From Candidatus Gastranaerophilales bacterium (GTDB taxonomy: Bacteria; Cyanobacteriota; Vampirovibrionia; Gastranaerophilales; Gastranaerophilaceae): a DNA stretch of 64,000 nt. Where the stretch lies: NCBI GenBank assembly GCA_944323155.1, contig CALURL010000001.1, positions 62,001 to 126,000 on the forward strand, given 5' to 3'. The notes under the pieces were generated by a model, which saw nothing but the letters and a program-made list of their open reading frames with translations, did not search any database and was not told the DNA's origin. Within the stretch, counting starts at the first letter, position 1; each line of letters begins with the position of its first letter. A program made the position numbers and the translations under genes. Positions 25,382-33,548 of this stretch are shown here, one piece after another.

Positions 25382-26992
25382 ATGTTTTATAATTATTCAC
25401 ACAACAGCGGATATGACTATAATGAGTGTATTGCACGCGGAGCTTGCTCAGTATCTCCTAATGTTTCGGCTATTCAAGAGGTCATGCTAATTATTTTCAA
25501 ACAAATGGCTGATTATGTTTTAAAACTTGATGAAATTGAAGAAGAGGGGCTTGAAGATATTAAAATTAGTATTATTGGACAGTTGATTATGCTTGATTCT
25601 GTCGCAGAATATTCAGAAGAGCAACTGCTCAGCATGTTTAATATTCAGTATAATAACTTAATTAAATTAAAAACTTCTTATCAAAGCCACTGCAAAGCCA
25701 AGGGGCTGAAATGCTCAGATATAAAAGATATTTTAAAATTTTCGCCGGACATGAAGTTGTCAAATATCATAAAAATAGGTGAAAAAGCATATCTTGAAAG
25801 GTTAAAGCAAATTACATCAGACAAAAAATACATCTCAGAAATACTTTTGAGTGTTATAAAAAGCGTAGCAAGCAACATTATAGTTTTCAGCGAGTTTGGT
25901 AAATCTGTTGAGTTTGCTTGTAATAAAGTATTAGATGCACTTAATTTATTTAATAAAAAGAACATTAAACAAGAAGAGATTAAAATTCAGATAAGCTCTC
26001 TGGCTGAGTTGAATATTGAACTTTTTAAACTAATATTTTCAGCTAAAATTGCTGCATATGGAGATATTACAGAAACAGAAGTGTCTTATTCGACTCGTCC
26101 TAATAAGGCAATTCTTGTGTCAGGCTCGAATTTTTCTGATCTTCATGCAGTATTAGCTGCTGCCCAAAATGACGATATTGATGTTTATTCAAATGGAAAT
26201 TTACTAATTTCACATGCATTTTCTTTATTTAAAGAATATAAAAATTTCGTCGGACACTTTGGAAATGGCGTTGATTCAACAATTCTTGATTTTGCGACTT
26301 TCCCTGGTTCTATATTGCTAACAAAAAACGAAACAAAAAATGTTGAATACCTGTATCGCGGAAGGCTTTTTACAACAGACAGAGTCTCTCCAAAAGGAAT
26401 TGTGCAAATTGTAAATAACGATTATACTCATTTAATTAATTCTGCTCTGGAGGCAAAAGGATTTGCAAAAGGTCAAGAGCGTAATTCTGTTGTTGTCGGC
26501 TACAATGAAGACTCGCTTAATAAAAAATTGGATTATATATCAGAAAATTTTAATAAAGGAGAGTATGAGTATCTTTTTATAATTGGTTTAGCAAATTATT
26601 CAAGCGCCCAGCATGATTATTTTAAGAAACTTTTCAAACTTCTTCCTAAAAAAAGTTATGTTATAAGCTTTTCTTACGGTGAAAATTCAGACAATTCTTT
26701 TGTTTTAAATCTCGGCAATGATTATTCTATAGTTTTAAATGTTCTAGCAAAGTTATTTGAAAAAATACAAATTAATTCAGAAAATCTTATATTCTTTTTG
26801 ACAAAATGTGATGTTAATACGCTGTCAAATATTATAAATTTAAAGGAAAAAGGAGCAAAAAATATTTTTCTAACAGAATGTCCTCCATTTATAGTCAACC
26901 CAATGGTTTTAAAAGAATTTATAAAAATATTTGATGTTCATAATACGACAACCCCTGGTAATGATATCGAAAGTATATTAAATAATAAATAA
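25382..26992 (+). CDS. Hybrid-cluster-protein-like (prismane) homologue without cluster ligands
   Basis: A 536-residue protein with the fold signature of hybrid cluster protein/hydroxylamine reductase: KAILVSGSNFSDLHAVLAAA, IDVYSNGNLLISHAF, FVGHFGNGV, FPGSILLTKNE, RLFTTDRV and the C-terminal KGAKNIFLTECPPF and TTPGNDIESIL. Comparison by memory with Desulfovibrio HCP suggests that the His, Glu and Cys residues holding the hybrid Fe-S-O cluster are replaced (for example THGEM by SNGNL, TTNC by TKNE, EQK by TKC). Only two N-terminal cysteines remain (IARGAC). It is therefore probably not a reductase. The frame is open from a GTG at 25370; the ATG at 25382 is preferred, although the AAAGG spacing is long. 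Confidence 0.7.
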   Translation: MFYNYSHNSGYDYNECIARGACSVSPNVSAIQEVMLIIFKQMADYVLKLDEIEEEGLEDIKISIIGQLIMLDSVAEYSEEQLLSMFNIQYNNLIKLKTSYQSHCKAKGLKCSDIKDILKFSPDMKLSNIIKIGEKAYLERLKQITSDKKYISEILLSVIKSVASNIIVFSEFGKSVEFACNKVLDALNLFNKKNIKQEEIKIQISSLAELNIELFKLIFSAKIAAYGDITETEVSYSTRPNKAILVSGSNFSDLHAVLAAAQNDDIDVYSNGNLLISHAFSLFKEYKNFVGHFGNGVDSTILDFATFPGSILLTKNETKNVEYLYRGRLFTTDRVSPKGIVQIVNNDYTHLINSALEAKGFAKGQERNSVVVGYNEDSLNKKLDYISENFNKGEYEYLFIIGLANYSSAQHDYFKKLFKLLPKKSYVISFSYGENSDNSFVLNLGNDYSIVLNVLAKLFEKIQINSENLIFFLTKCDVNTLSNIINLKEKGAKNIFLTECPPFIVNPMVLKEFIKIFDVHNTTTPGNDIESILNNK

Positions 26993-27007
26993 AATAATTA
27001 ATAAAAT

Positions 27008-27036
27008 AAAAAGGAACTTAAAATAAGTCCCTTTTT
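27008..27036 (-). terminator. Rho-independent terminator of the rpsL-rpsG operon
   Basis: Stem AAAAAGGAACTTA / TAAGTCCCTTTTT with a three-base loop. The single mismatch on the plus strand is a G-U pair in minus-strand RNA, so it fits the rpsG end (stop at 27062) best, but it may also stop the plus-strand gene ending at 26992. Confidence 0.75.
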
Positions 27037-27061
27037 ATTTTTATTTATATTTAATTCAGAA

Positions 27062-27532
27062 TTAATATCTGTAATGAGCAAAAGCTTTGTTAGCTTCAGC
27101 CATTTTGTGAGTGTCTTCACGTTTTTTTACAGCTGAACCTGAACCGTTTGAAGCATCGATTAATTCATTTGTCAATTTATCAATGAAAGATTTGCCGCCG
27201 CGTTTCTTAGCTGATTCAATAAGCCATGAAGAAGCAAGAGCAAAACCTCTATCAGCCTTAACTTCAATAGGTACTTGATATGTAGAACCGCCGATACGTC
27301 TTGCTTTAACTTCCAAAAGCGGAGTTGCATTTGTAAGAGCTTTTTGGAAGATTTCGATTGCATCTTCGTTAGTTCTTTCTTTTATTCTTTCCATAGTTGC
27401 ATAGAATATTTTTTCAGCCAAAGATTTTTTACCGCGTCTCATTATGCGGTTAATAAATTTTGAAATATCAACACTGTTATAAACAGGATCAGCTAAAGGT
27501 ATTCTTTTTGCTGGTTTAGAACGTCTAGACAT
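27062..27532 (-). CDS. rpsG: 30S ribosomal protein S7
   Basis: A 156-residue S7, the primary 16S rRNA binding protein that nucleates the 30S head. Typical motifs are SRRSKPAKR at the start, FINRIMRRGKKSLAEKI, VKARRIGGSTYQVPIEV, and KREDTHKMAEANKAFAHYRY at the end. Its start shares one base with the stop of rpsL. No fusA or tuf gene follows, so the str operon is cut down to rpsL-rpsG here, with a terminator at 27008-27036. Confidence 0.98.
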   Translation of the reverse strand: MSRRSKPAKRIPLADPVYNSVDISKFINRIMRRGKKSLAEKIFYATMERIKERTNEDAIEIFQKALTNATPLLEVKARRIGGSTYQVPIEVKADRGFALASSWLIESAKKRGGKSFIDKLTNELIDASNGSGSAVKKREDTHKMAEANKAFAHYRY

Positions 27533-27915
27533 TATTTCTTACCTCCTTTAGCTTTTTTAGCACCGTATTTAGATCTGCTTTGAGCACGGTTTGCAACACC
27601 AGCAGTATCTAAGGTACCTCTAACAATGTGGTATCTTACACCAGGAAGATCTTTAACCCTTCCGCCTCTTATTAGAACAACACTGTGTTCTTGAAGGTTA
27701 TGGCCGATACCTGGGATATATGAAGTTACTTCAAATCCGTTTGTTAATCTTACCCTTGCTACTTTTCTAAGTGCAGAGTTTGGTTTTTTAGGGGTTGTAG
27801 TGTAAACCCTTGTGCATACTCCACGTCTTTGAGGGCATTCCATCAAAGCAGGAGATTTTGTTTTGTCTGTTAGCTTTTTACGTTCTCTACGTACAAGCTG
27901 GTTAATTGTAGGCAT
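27532..27915 (-). CDS. rpsL: 30S ribosomal protein S12
   Basis: A 127-residue S12, which sits at the decoding centre. It begins [14 protein letters not shown] and has the conserved [21 protein letters not shown] and [14 protein letters not shown]. The lysines linked to streptomycin sensitivity (PKKP and RVKD) are wild type. AAGGAG precedes the ATG. The promoter at 28006-28034 leaves a leader of about 85 bases that can fold (CACGCTTAGCCGAAATTTTCGTG), which could hold a feedback site (inference). Confidence 0.98.
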   Translation of the reverse strand: MPTINQLVRRERKKLTDKTKSPALMECPQRRGVCTRVYTTTPKKPNSALRKVARVRLTNGFEVTSYIPGIGHNLQEHSVVLIRGGRVKDLPGVRYHIVRGTLDTAGVANRAQSRSKYGAKKAKGGKK

Positions 27916-28005
27916 TTGTTTCTCCTTTTGCTGTTTTTGTTAACTACACTTGATACCTTAACCGTAAAATCAGCACGAAAATTTCGGCTAAGCGTGTACT
28001 TTATT

Positions 28006-28034
28006 ATTTAACAACGTAAAAAACTTATTGTCAA
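28006..28034 (-). promoter_or_regulatory. Promoter of rpsL-rpsG
   Basis: On the minus strand TTGACA (28029-28034), a 17-base spacer and TTAAAT (28006-28011). It stands back to back with the promoter of the divergent gene at 28080. Confidence 0.65.
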
Positions 28035-28041
28035 CTTGTTC

Positions 28042-28070
28042 TTGCTTATTTTCTTAAAATTTTGTATAAT
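28042..28070 (+). promoter_or_regulatory. Promoter of the gene starting at 28080
   Basis: TTGCTT (28042-28047), a 17-base spacer and TATAAT (28065-28070). The predicted transcript starts near 28077, only about three bases before the ATG at 28080. An alternative TTG start at 28062 would fall in the promoter. Confidence 0.65.
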
Positions 28071-28079
28071 AAACATGTT

Positions 28080-28748
28080 ATGAAAAAGGTTATTATTGAA
28101 AAAGCAAAAGAAGTTATATGTTTTTTGGTTTGTGTCGGCGTGCTTGCAGGTATTGCTTATTATACAGGACTTCTCAATTTTGTATCTACAGATAGTATTA
28201 AGGCTTCTTTTTCAAAATTCACAAACACTGTTGCAAACCCTAAAGAAATAAAAAATTCCGGTTTTAATCCAAATGGCAGAAGTGTCACCAGATATAACAA
28301 TGTAAGGACTTATGCAATTCCGCAATCTGTAATTAAAGCAGTAAATAATTCAAACCAGTGGAATGATATATTTTTTGGAAGCAGGCTTAATGTATTTTAT
28401 GTAACAGGAAAGGGATATTTCTCACCGCATTTTGATAGTGTTGTGAAACATTATGTTTCATCATCCAAAGAAAATAGAGGTTATTTTACAGTAAAAGCAT
28501 ACGATACTTCCAGATATAATGCAATGAAAAATAATGTTGATATTGGCCCTGCAAAAATTTGTGATTCGATTGAGGAATGCGCAGGGCAAGCAAATAAGGC
28601 AAATGCTCATTCAACAGTATCTGCTTTTGTTGATAGATGTGCAAAAGCACTGTGTATCATTAACACAAGAAGAAGTGAATATGTTATGCTCCGTTCCAGC
28701 AATCCTCAAAAAGCAGTCGATACTCTTGAAAGTCTAAAAGGGTGGTAA
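28080..28748 (+). CDS. Membrane-anchored protein of unknown function
   Basis: A 222-residue protein with a Lys-rich N-terminus (MKKVIIEKAKEV) and one membrane helix (about residues 11-31, CFLVCVGVLAGIAYYTGL). It then has an extracytoplasmic domain with SVTRYNNVRTYAIPQS and four cysteines (ICDSIEECAG, RCAKALC) that may pair in disulfides. No known family is recognised. The start is set by the promoter at 28042-28070. Its stop faces the leuD-like gene tail to tail, two bases apart. Confidence 0.7.
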   Translation: MKKVIIEKAKEVICFLVCVGVLAGIAYYTGLLNFVSTDSIKASFSKFTNTVANPKEIKNSGFNPNGRSVTRYNNVRTYAIPQSVIKAVNNSNQWNDIFFGSRLNVFYVTGKGYFSPHFDSVVKHYVSSSKENRGYFTVKAYDTSRYNAMKNNVDIGPAKICDSIEECAGQANKANAHSTVSAFVDRCAKALCIINTRRSEYVMLRSSNPQKAVDTLESLKGW

Positions 28749-28750
28749 TT

Positions 28751-29248
28751 CTAATCTGATAAATTAAAACCGCCATTTTTCTTTATATGTTCGACTAATC
28801 CGCCGTCCTTCAAAAGTTTTATCATAACAGGAGGTAATGGTTCAATTTGGGTAATTGTGCCATTTGTCAAATTTTTCAATATGCCGTTTTCAATGTCTAA
28901 ATCTAATTCATCTCCGGCATCTATTGAATCAGTGTCGCACTCAATTGCTAAAAGCCCTATGTTAATAGCATTTCTATAAAATATTCTTGCGAAAGACTTA
29001 GCAATGACAGCACCTACACCGGCGATTTTAATAATTTGCGGAGCATGCTCTCTTGAAGAGCCAAGTCCAAAATTTGAGCCCGCAACAACAAAATCACCTT
29101 TTTTCATTTTACTTGCAAATTCAGGATCAGCATCCTCAAGCACGTGTTTTGCAAATTCAGGCAAATTAGAACGCAAATGGAAAAGTCTGCCCGGGGCAAT
29201 GTGGTCTGTAGAAATGTTGTCACCAAATTTAAAAGCTGTACCTCTCAT
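28751..29248 (-). CDS. leuD: 3-isopropylmalate dehydratase small subunit-like (LeuD/DmdB)
   Basis: A 165-residue swivel domain of the aconitase superfamily. GDNISTDHIAPGR near the N-terminus, GSNFGLGSSREHAP, and VIAKSFARIFYRNAINIGL are the family motifs. LeuD pairs with the Fe-S subunit LeuC to isomerise isopropylmalate in leucine synthesis. Homologues act on homoaconitate or dimethylmalate. LeuC is not in this window, so the subunit is encoded apart from its partner and the substrate cannot be fixed. AAAGGAG precedes the ATG. Confidence 0.85.
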   Translation of the reverse strand: MRGTAFKFGDNISTDHIAPGRLFHLRSNLPEFAKHVLEDADPEFASKMKKGDFVVAGSNFGLGSSREHAPQIIKIAGVGAVIAKSFARIFYRNAINIGLLAIECDTDSIDAGDELDLDIENGILKNLTNGTITQIEPLPPVMIKLLKDGGLVEHIKKNGGFNLSD

Positions 29249-29342
29249 ATAAATCTCCTTTATTAAAACTATTTTTTTATATGATACTATAAAAAACTAA
29301 GATAATATGGTATAATTAAGAAAGATAAAGAGGATAAATTAT

Positions 29343-29966
29343 ATGTATTTTGATAGAAAATGTAAAATAACTTTCATAAGCCATGGTGCAACAATATATT
29401 CTGATGAATTCAGGCTTTCAGATAATGAAACATATCCGCCGCTAAATGAGGCTGGGCAAGAAGAAATTAATAAAATATGCGACTTTTTAAAATTACGAGG
29501 CGTAAAGAATGATGTTATTTACACTTCTGCCTCTGCAAGAACCGTGCAGAGTGCTAAAATTATAGCAAAAATGTATAAACAGGAATTTGAGATTTTGGAA
29601 GACTTAAAACCGCGGCAATGTGGTGATTGGAATGGAATGACTTTTTCACAGATAGAAGAAGAACAGCCTGAAATGCTTGAAAAATTAATTAAAAATCCGC
29701 AAGAACGTTTATTTGAAAATTGTGAATGCGTTTCTGAGTTTGTAAACCGTGTTGGAAAATCTATTGACAAAATTGTAGAAAAAAATATCGGCAACAGGAT
29801 TATAATTGTAACCTATCCAGAAGTTATTCAGGCTGAAATCGTTTATGCACTTGAATTACCTCCAGAGAGAATGTTCAGATTTTTTATTAATACAGGAAGT
29901 GCTACTCAGATAAGCTACTATGAAAATTGGGCTAGCTTGAAGTATTCAGGCTATGTTCCACTATAA
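29343..29966 (+). CDS. Histidine phosphatase superfamily protein with altered active site
   Basis: A 207-residue member of the phosphoglycerate mutase-like superfamily. The fold is clear: ITFISHGAT at the start, TSASARTVQSA, GDWNGMTFSQIE and IIIVTYPEVI. The catalytic RHG reads SHG (Ser13-His14), so the first arginine is missing. The second catalytic histidine, normally in a THGG-type motif, is replaced (TYPEV, Tyr158). Arg66 remains. The protein may be a non-catalytic sugar-phosphate binder or have unusual chemistry. An extended -10 box TGGTATAAT ends at 29316, and GAGGAT is the ribosome binding site. Its end overlaps the convergent radical SAM gene by six bases. Confidence 0.75.
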   Translation: MYFDRKCKITFISHGATIYSDEFRLSDNETYPPLNEAGQEEINKICDFLKLRGVKNDVIYTSASARTVQSAKIIAKMYKQEFEILEDLKPRQCGDWNGMTFSQIEEEQPEMLEKLIKNPQERLFENCECVSEFVNRVGKSIDKIVEKNIGNRIIIVTYPEVIQAEIVYALELPPERMFRFFINTGSATQISYYENWASLKYSGYVPL

Positions 29967-31499
29967 AGCTAATAATCTTTGATTTTCTTTTATTAAAAAT
30001 TCTTTCCCTGGCTTCATCTCAATAAAATCCCAGGGAAGTTTTTTGTCAAAAGAGTAGTGCTGATAAGCATATTCATCTGTATTAATATTATTTTCTTTTG
30101 CAGCAGATTTAAAAGCCCCTAGCTTGCCGCCTTTTTTATAAACGTCAAGGACAAAATTATTTAAATTCTCGTCGCCGCGTGACAAAACAGCCTGCCAGTA
30201 ATCCCATTTTACGCTGGAAACATTTGTCGTAATTCCAAGTTTATGCAATTCTTTTTTCAAAAAAGCTGCTTTTTCTTCTAATGACTTTGTGTTTTCGCGT
30301 CCACACCACTGGAAAGGTGTGTGTGGTTTAGGAACAAAACTTGAAAATCCAAATGATATGTCAAAGCCTTTATGCAAATCTTTTAGTTTTTTGCCAAGCA
30401 CGATTAAAGCCTGTATATCATCCTCAGTTTCGGTTGGCAAACCTATCATGCCGTAAAATTTTAAGCCTTTTAACCCATTTTCTCTTGCAATATTTACTGC
30501 CCTAAAAATTTGTTCTTCATCTAAGTTTTTATTGATAACTTTTCTAAGTCTGTCACTTCCTGCTTCAATTGCAAGTGTCGAATTTTTTTGCCCTGCAGCA
30601 ACAAGAGTTTTAACAACATCAGGAGTGATCGCATCAACCCTTAATGATGACACGCTCATCTCAATCTTTTCACCGGCTTGAATTTTGTTATAAATATAGT
30701 TACAAATATCACTAAAATGCGGATGTGCACTTATTTGCGCCCCTAAAAGCGCAATTTTATTTGTCTTTGACAAACCTAAATCAATTACTTTCAATGTCTC
30801 TTCATAAGGCATAAATCTTAGAGGCAAATTAAGATATGAGGCAAGGCAAAAACCGCATCGATTAGAGCAGCCGCGGGCTAATTCCAGAATAAAAGTATTT
30901 TTGAAAAAAGCTTTTTCGCTCAAAATTGGAGTGTAAATACATTCACTAAGGCGTTTTGTAAGCTTTTTAACAGGTGTAGAACAAAATTTAGGAACATATA
31001 CACCTTCAACATTATTTAAGAGTCTCAAAATTTCATCTTTACTCTTTTCTTTATTATCTTTGCAAATTTTTGCAACCTGAATGTTAACATCTTCGCCGTC
31101 CCCGATAATAAAGAAATCGAAAAAAGAATTGTAAGGCATCGGGTTTGCTGTAACAACCGGGCCGCCTGCAAAAATCAATGGATATTCATCCCCTCTATCT
31201 TCTGCCTTCAGAGGAATTTCATATTTTTCAAGCATTGAAAATATTGTCAAAAAATCCAGATCAAAAGAAAAAGAAAAACCAAAAAGTTTTACATTTTCCT
31301 TTCTATTCCTTGTCTTTACTGTGTCTGAACATATTCTTTCTATACTAATTCCTTCAATTTCATCAAGAGTCTTAAACATCCAAAGATATCCAAGTGAAGA
31401 AAGTGAAAATGAGTAAATTCCTGGAAATGCCATCCAGATTACATAATCATCCTCATGAGTATTTTTAGTGCTGTAAAGAAATTGTTCTAAATTATTCAT
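29961..31499 (-). CDS. B12-binding-type radical SAM protein
   Basis: A 512-residue radical SAM enzyme. The N-terminal third resembles cobalamin-binding-type domains (GYLWMFKTLDEIEG, FAGGPVVTANPMP). The SAM-binding [4Fe-4S] site is ELARGCSNRCGFC (CxxxCxxC), followed by MSVSSLRVDAITPD and TLAIEAGSDRLRKVINK. The C-terminal part ends with FVPKPHTPFQWCG, as in YgiQ-like and TIGR03960-like proteins. The substrate is unknown. It overlaps the AI-2E family transporter gene upstream by eight bases, so the two form an operon. Confidence 0.85.
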   Translation of the reverse strand: MNNLEQFLYSTKNTHEDDYVIWMAFPGIYSFSLSSLGYLWMFKTLDEIEGISIERICSDTVKTRNRKENVKLFGFSFSFDLDFLTIFSMLEKYEIPLKAEDRGDEYPLIFAGGPVVTANPMPYNSFFDFFIIGDGEDVNIQVAKICKDNKEKSKDEILRLLNNVEGVYVPKFCSTPVKKLTKRLSECIYTPILSEKAFFKNTFILELARGCSNRCGFCLASYLNLPLRFMPYEETLKVIDLGLSKTNKIALLGAQISAHPHFSDICNYIYNKIQAGEKIEMSVSSLRVDAITPDVVKTLVAAGQKNSTLAIEAGSDRLRKVINKNLDEEQIFRAVNIARENGLKGLKFYGMIGLPTETEDDIQALIVLGKKLKDLHKGFDISFGFSSFVPKPHTPFQWCGRENTKSLEEKAAFLKKELHKLGITTNVSSVKWDYWQAVLSRGDENLNNFVLDVYKKGGKLGAFKSAAKENNINTDEYAYQHYSFDKKLPWDFIEMKPGKEFLIKENQRLLAL

Positions 31500-32541
31500 T
31501 ATTTTCCTTTAATTCAATTTCGGCAACCTGATTTATAGGTCTTATGTAGAGTTCATCAATAAGTACGCATATTGTAGCAGCTATTGCAGGCGACAAAATT
31601 ACACCCCAGAAGCCTAAAAACTGTTCAGACACAAACAGTGCAAAAAATATCATTAACGGATGTAAAGCCATAAATTTCCCGAATAAAACTGGTCTCACAA
31701 TATAATTTGATAACTGCTGAACAACCAAAAAAGCAATTATTATCAATACAATTTTAAGCAAGCCTAGAGGGTAAGCAACAAGTAAGATTACAGCCAGAGC
31801 AATTGTTGGGCCTAACATTGGGATAATATCTAAAATCCCTGTAATTAATCCAAGCAGAATCGGATATTCAACTCTCAAAAATACCAATCCAATTGTCATC
31901 ATTATGCCTACTGCTACCATAGAAAGAATTTGAGCGCGGACGTAGCCGCCGACTTTAGAACTTATAGCACTTAATATTTCTTCTGCTTTTGACTTAAGAT
32001 TTTGCGGGAAAAATTCTATAAATTTGCCTTTTAGATATGATTTATCAACTAATATGTAATATACAATCATGGTCAAAGCCACAGACACCATAATTAACTG
32101 AAATATGCCAACAGTAAGGCTCCAGGAGTGATCAACCAAGCCTTTAGCAACATCAGAGGATGAATTCATAATAGAATTCAAATCAAGCATGTCTGATAAT
32201 CTGTGCCCATAAAAAGTAGCGTTCAATAAATAATTTGTTACATTTGTTAACTTTTGAGGGAAAAACAATAAAAATGTTTTAATTTCTTTGTAAGCAACAA
32301 AAAATATTGGAATGAATAATGCAAGAATTGAGGCAATTGCCCCGAGTATAACAAGTGATGATGCCGCATTTCTGTCCATTTTTGCAGAAAGTTTTACAAC
32401 ATAAGGGTTCATTGCGCAGGCTATTACGTAAGCTGCAAAGAACAGCATTAGTATTCCTGAAATTTTTGGAAGCAGAAAAAGTAAAGCAATAACAAGTATT
32501 GAAAAAATTATATTTTTAGTTGTCCAAAGGCGTTTAAACAT
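31492..32541 (-). CDS. AI-2E family transporter (PerM-like)
   Basis: A 349-residue polytopic membrane protein with about eight helices. The first two lie at about residues 10-65, then a long periplasmic loop, then the conserved block GGYVRAQILSMVAVGIM and GILDIIPMLGPTIALAV near the C-terminus, which marks the AI-2E transporter/PerM superfamily. Members have been linked to autoinducer export or Na+/H+ antiport, so the substrate is unknown here. GGAGGG stands just before the ATG. It is first in a two-gene operon with the radical SAM protein. Confidence 0.88.
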   Translation of the reverse strand: MFKRLWTTKNIIFSILVIALLFLLPKISGILMLFFAAYVIACAMNPYVVKLSAKMDRNAASSLVILGAIASILALFIPIFFVAYKEIKTFLLFFPQKLTNVTNYLLNATFYGHRLSDMLDLNSIMNSSSDVAKGLVDHSWSLTVGIFQLIMVSVALTMIVYYILVDKSYLKGKFIEFFPQNLKSKAEEILSAISSKVGGYVRAQILSMVAVGIMMTIGLVFLRVEYPILLGLITGILDIIPMLGPTIALAVILLVAYPLGLLKIVLIIIAFLVVQQLSNYIVRPVLFGKFMALHPLMIFFALFVSEQFLGFWGVILSPAIAATICVLIDELYIRPINQVAEIELKENNE

Positions 32542-32658
32542 AAGAACCCTCCATATTATTCTATTTGATTTTATCGAAAAAAGAAAAATATTTCAATTGA
32601 AAAAAATATTAATTTAAGCAGGTATTGTTAAGAAATGTTAATAAAAAATTTAAAATGC

Positions 32659-32687
32659 GCAATTTTAACTTATATATATACTTTATA
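32659..32687 (+). promoter_or_regulatory. Atypical shared promoter, copy 2 (GCAATT-17-TTTATA)
   Basis: GCAATT (32659-32664), a 17-base spacer ending TATAC, and TTTATA (32682-32687). It lies 33 bases before the ATG at 32720. Further upstream, AATGTTAATAAAAA at 32634 recurs before copy 4. Confidence 0.6.
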
Positions 32688-32719
32688 TATTTACGAGGAT
32701 AATAATATAAGGACACGAC

Positions 32720-33238
32720 ATGGGTTTTCTATCAGGCGCATACGGTAAATTAATGGCTGGGAAAATGGTCCGCTCAATACAATACGAGATGACCAGAGTC
32801 CAAAGTCAATTGCGCCGCGTTACCAGAGAATTAGGCAACGCGGAAAAGATGTTTAATGCCCAAGAACGCAATATTAAAACCCAAATGCAAGCTAAAATGC
32901 AGCAAAGTGTTTTCCAATATGGTGCTGGTTTAGGTATGAATATAGGTGATCCAACATCACTTGTTGGTATGGATTCAGCTATTATGCAAAAATATTCTGC
33001 ATTCCAGCAATATCAACAATATCAGTATACAATGGCACAGAATAGCTGGCAAAATGCATTCGAAATGCAGCGTGACATGGTAATGGAACAATTGCAAGCT
33101 GAGCAAGAAGATTTAGAAACACAAAAAGATAACTTAGATAGTAGATTACAAATTGCACAACAAGACTATGATCAGAAGAAGAAAGAAGAACAGGCTGGGG
33201 CCAAGAACATAGCTCCGGACTACACAGGTCAAGGTTAA
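32720..33238 (+). CDS. Small Gln-rich coiled-coil protein of unknown function (atypical-promoter group)
   Basis: A 172-residue protein starting MGFLSGAYGKLMAGKMVRS. A helical N-terminus (about 15-65) with regular Leu/Arg/Gln spacing and a C-terminal coiled coil (about 120-160, DLETQKDNLDSRLQIAQQDY) enclose a Gln/Tyr/Met-rich middle (QQYQQYQYTMAQNSWQ). There is no signal peptide. The ends-with-coil layout echoes the larger family-1 proteins at 8621 and 46841, but sequence similarity is weak. It may be a self-assembling structural or secreted protein (inference). AAGGA is six bases before the ATG. Own terminator at 33252-33278. Confidence 0.65.
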   Translation: MGFLSGAYGKLMAGKMVRSIQYEMTRVQSQLRRVTRELGNAEKMFNAQERNIKTQMQAKMQQSVFQYGAGLGMNIGDPTSLVGMDSAIMQKYSAFQQYQQYQYTMAQNSWQNAFEMQRDMVMEQLQAEQEDLETQKDNLDSRLQIAQQDYDQKKKEEQAGAKNIAPDYTGQG

Positions 33239-33251
33239 ATATAGATAAATT

Positions 33252-33278
33252 AAAGCTCTTCAATTTGAAGGGCTTTTT
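33252..33278 (+). terminator. Rho-independent terminator after the Gln-rich coiled-coil gene
   Basis: AAAGCTCTTCA / TGAAGGGCTTT with one wobble pair, then a T run, 14 bases beyond the stop codon. Confidence 0.8.
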
Positions 33279-33284
33279 TATTGA

Positions 33285-33467
33285 TTAAATTTCTACTTTA
33301 ATAGCACCTACAGGACATGTTAAAACAGCATCAATGCAAATATCTTCATTTGCCTCTATTTTATACTCATTTACTACCACAGAAGTTTCATAAATATCAA
33401 AAACTTCAGCTGCAATTTCAGTGCAGGCACCGCACCTTATACAATTAGATAAAATTTTTATATTCAT
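33285..33467 (-). CDS. Single [4Fe-4S] ferredoxin
   Basis: A 60-residue ferredoxin. Cys9, Cys12 and Cys15 (CIRCGAC) with Cys51 (TCPVGAI) make one [4Fe-4S] site, and Cys44 is an extra cysteine that could pair with it. This pattern fits the monocluster ferredoxins of Bacillus type. It carries electrons between oxidoreductases in the cytosol, and its partners cannot be named from the neighbours. The gene is a single unit convergent with the coiled-coil gene. Confidence 0.9.
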   Translation of the reverse strand: MNIKILSNCIRCGACTEIAAEVFDIYETSVVVNEYKIEANEDICIDAVLTCPVGAIKVEI

Positions 33468-33548
33468 AAAATACCTAAAATATCTGAGTATCTTAAGTAT
33501 TTTATATATTAGACAAATTTTAATGCTGAGAAAATCTTATATTGAAGG

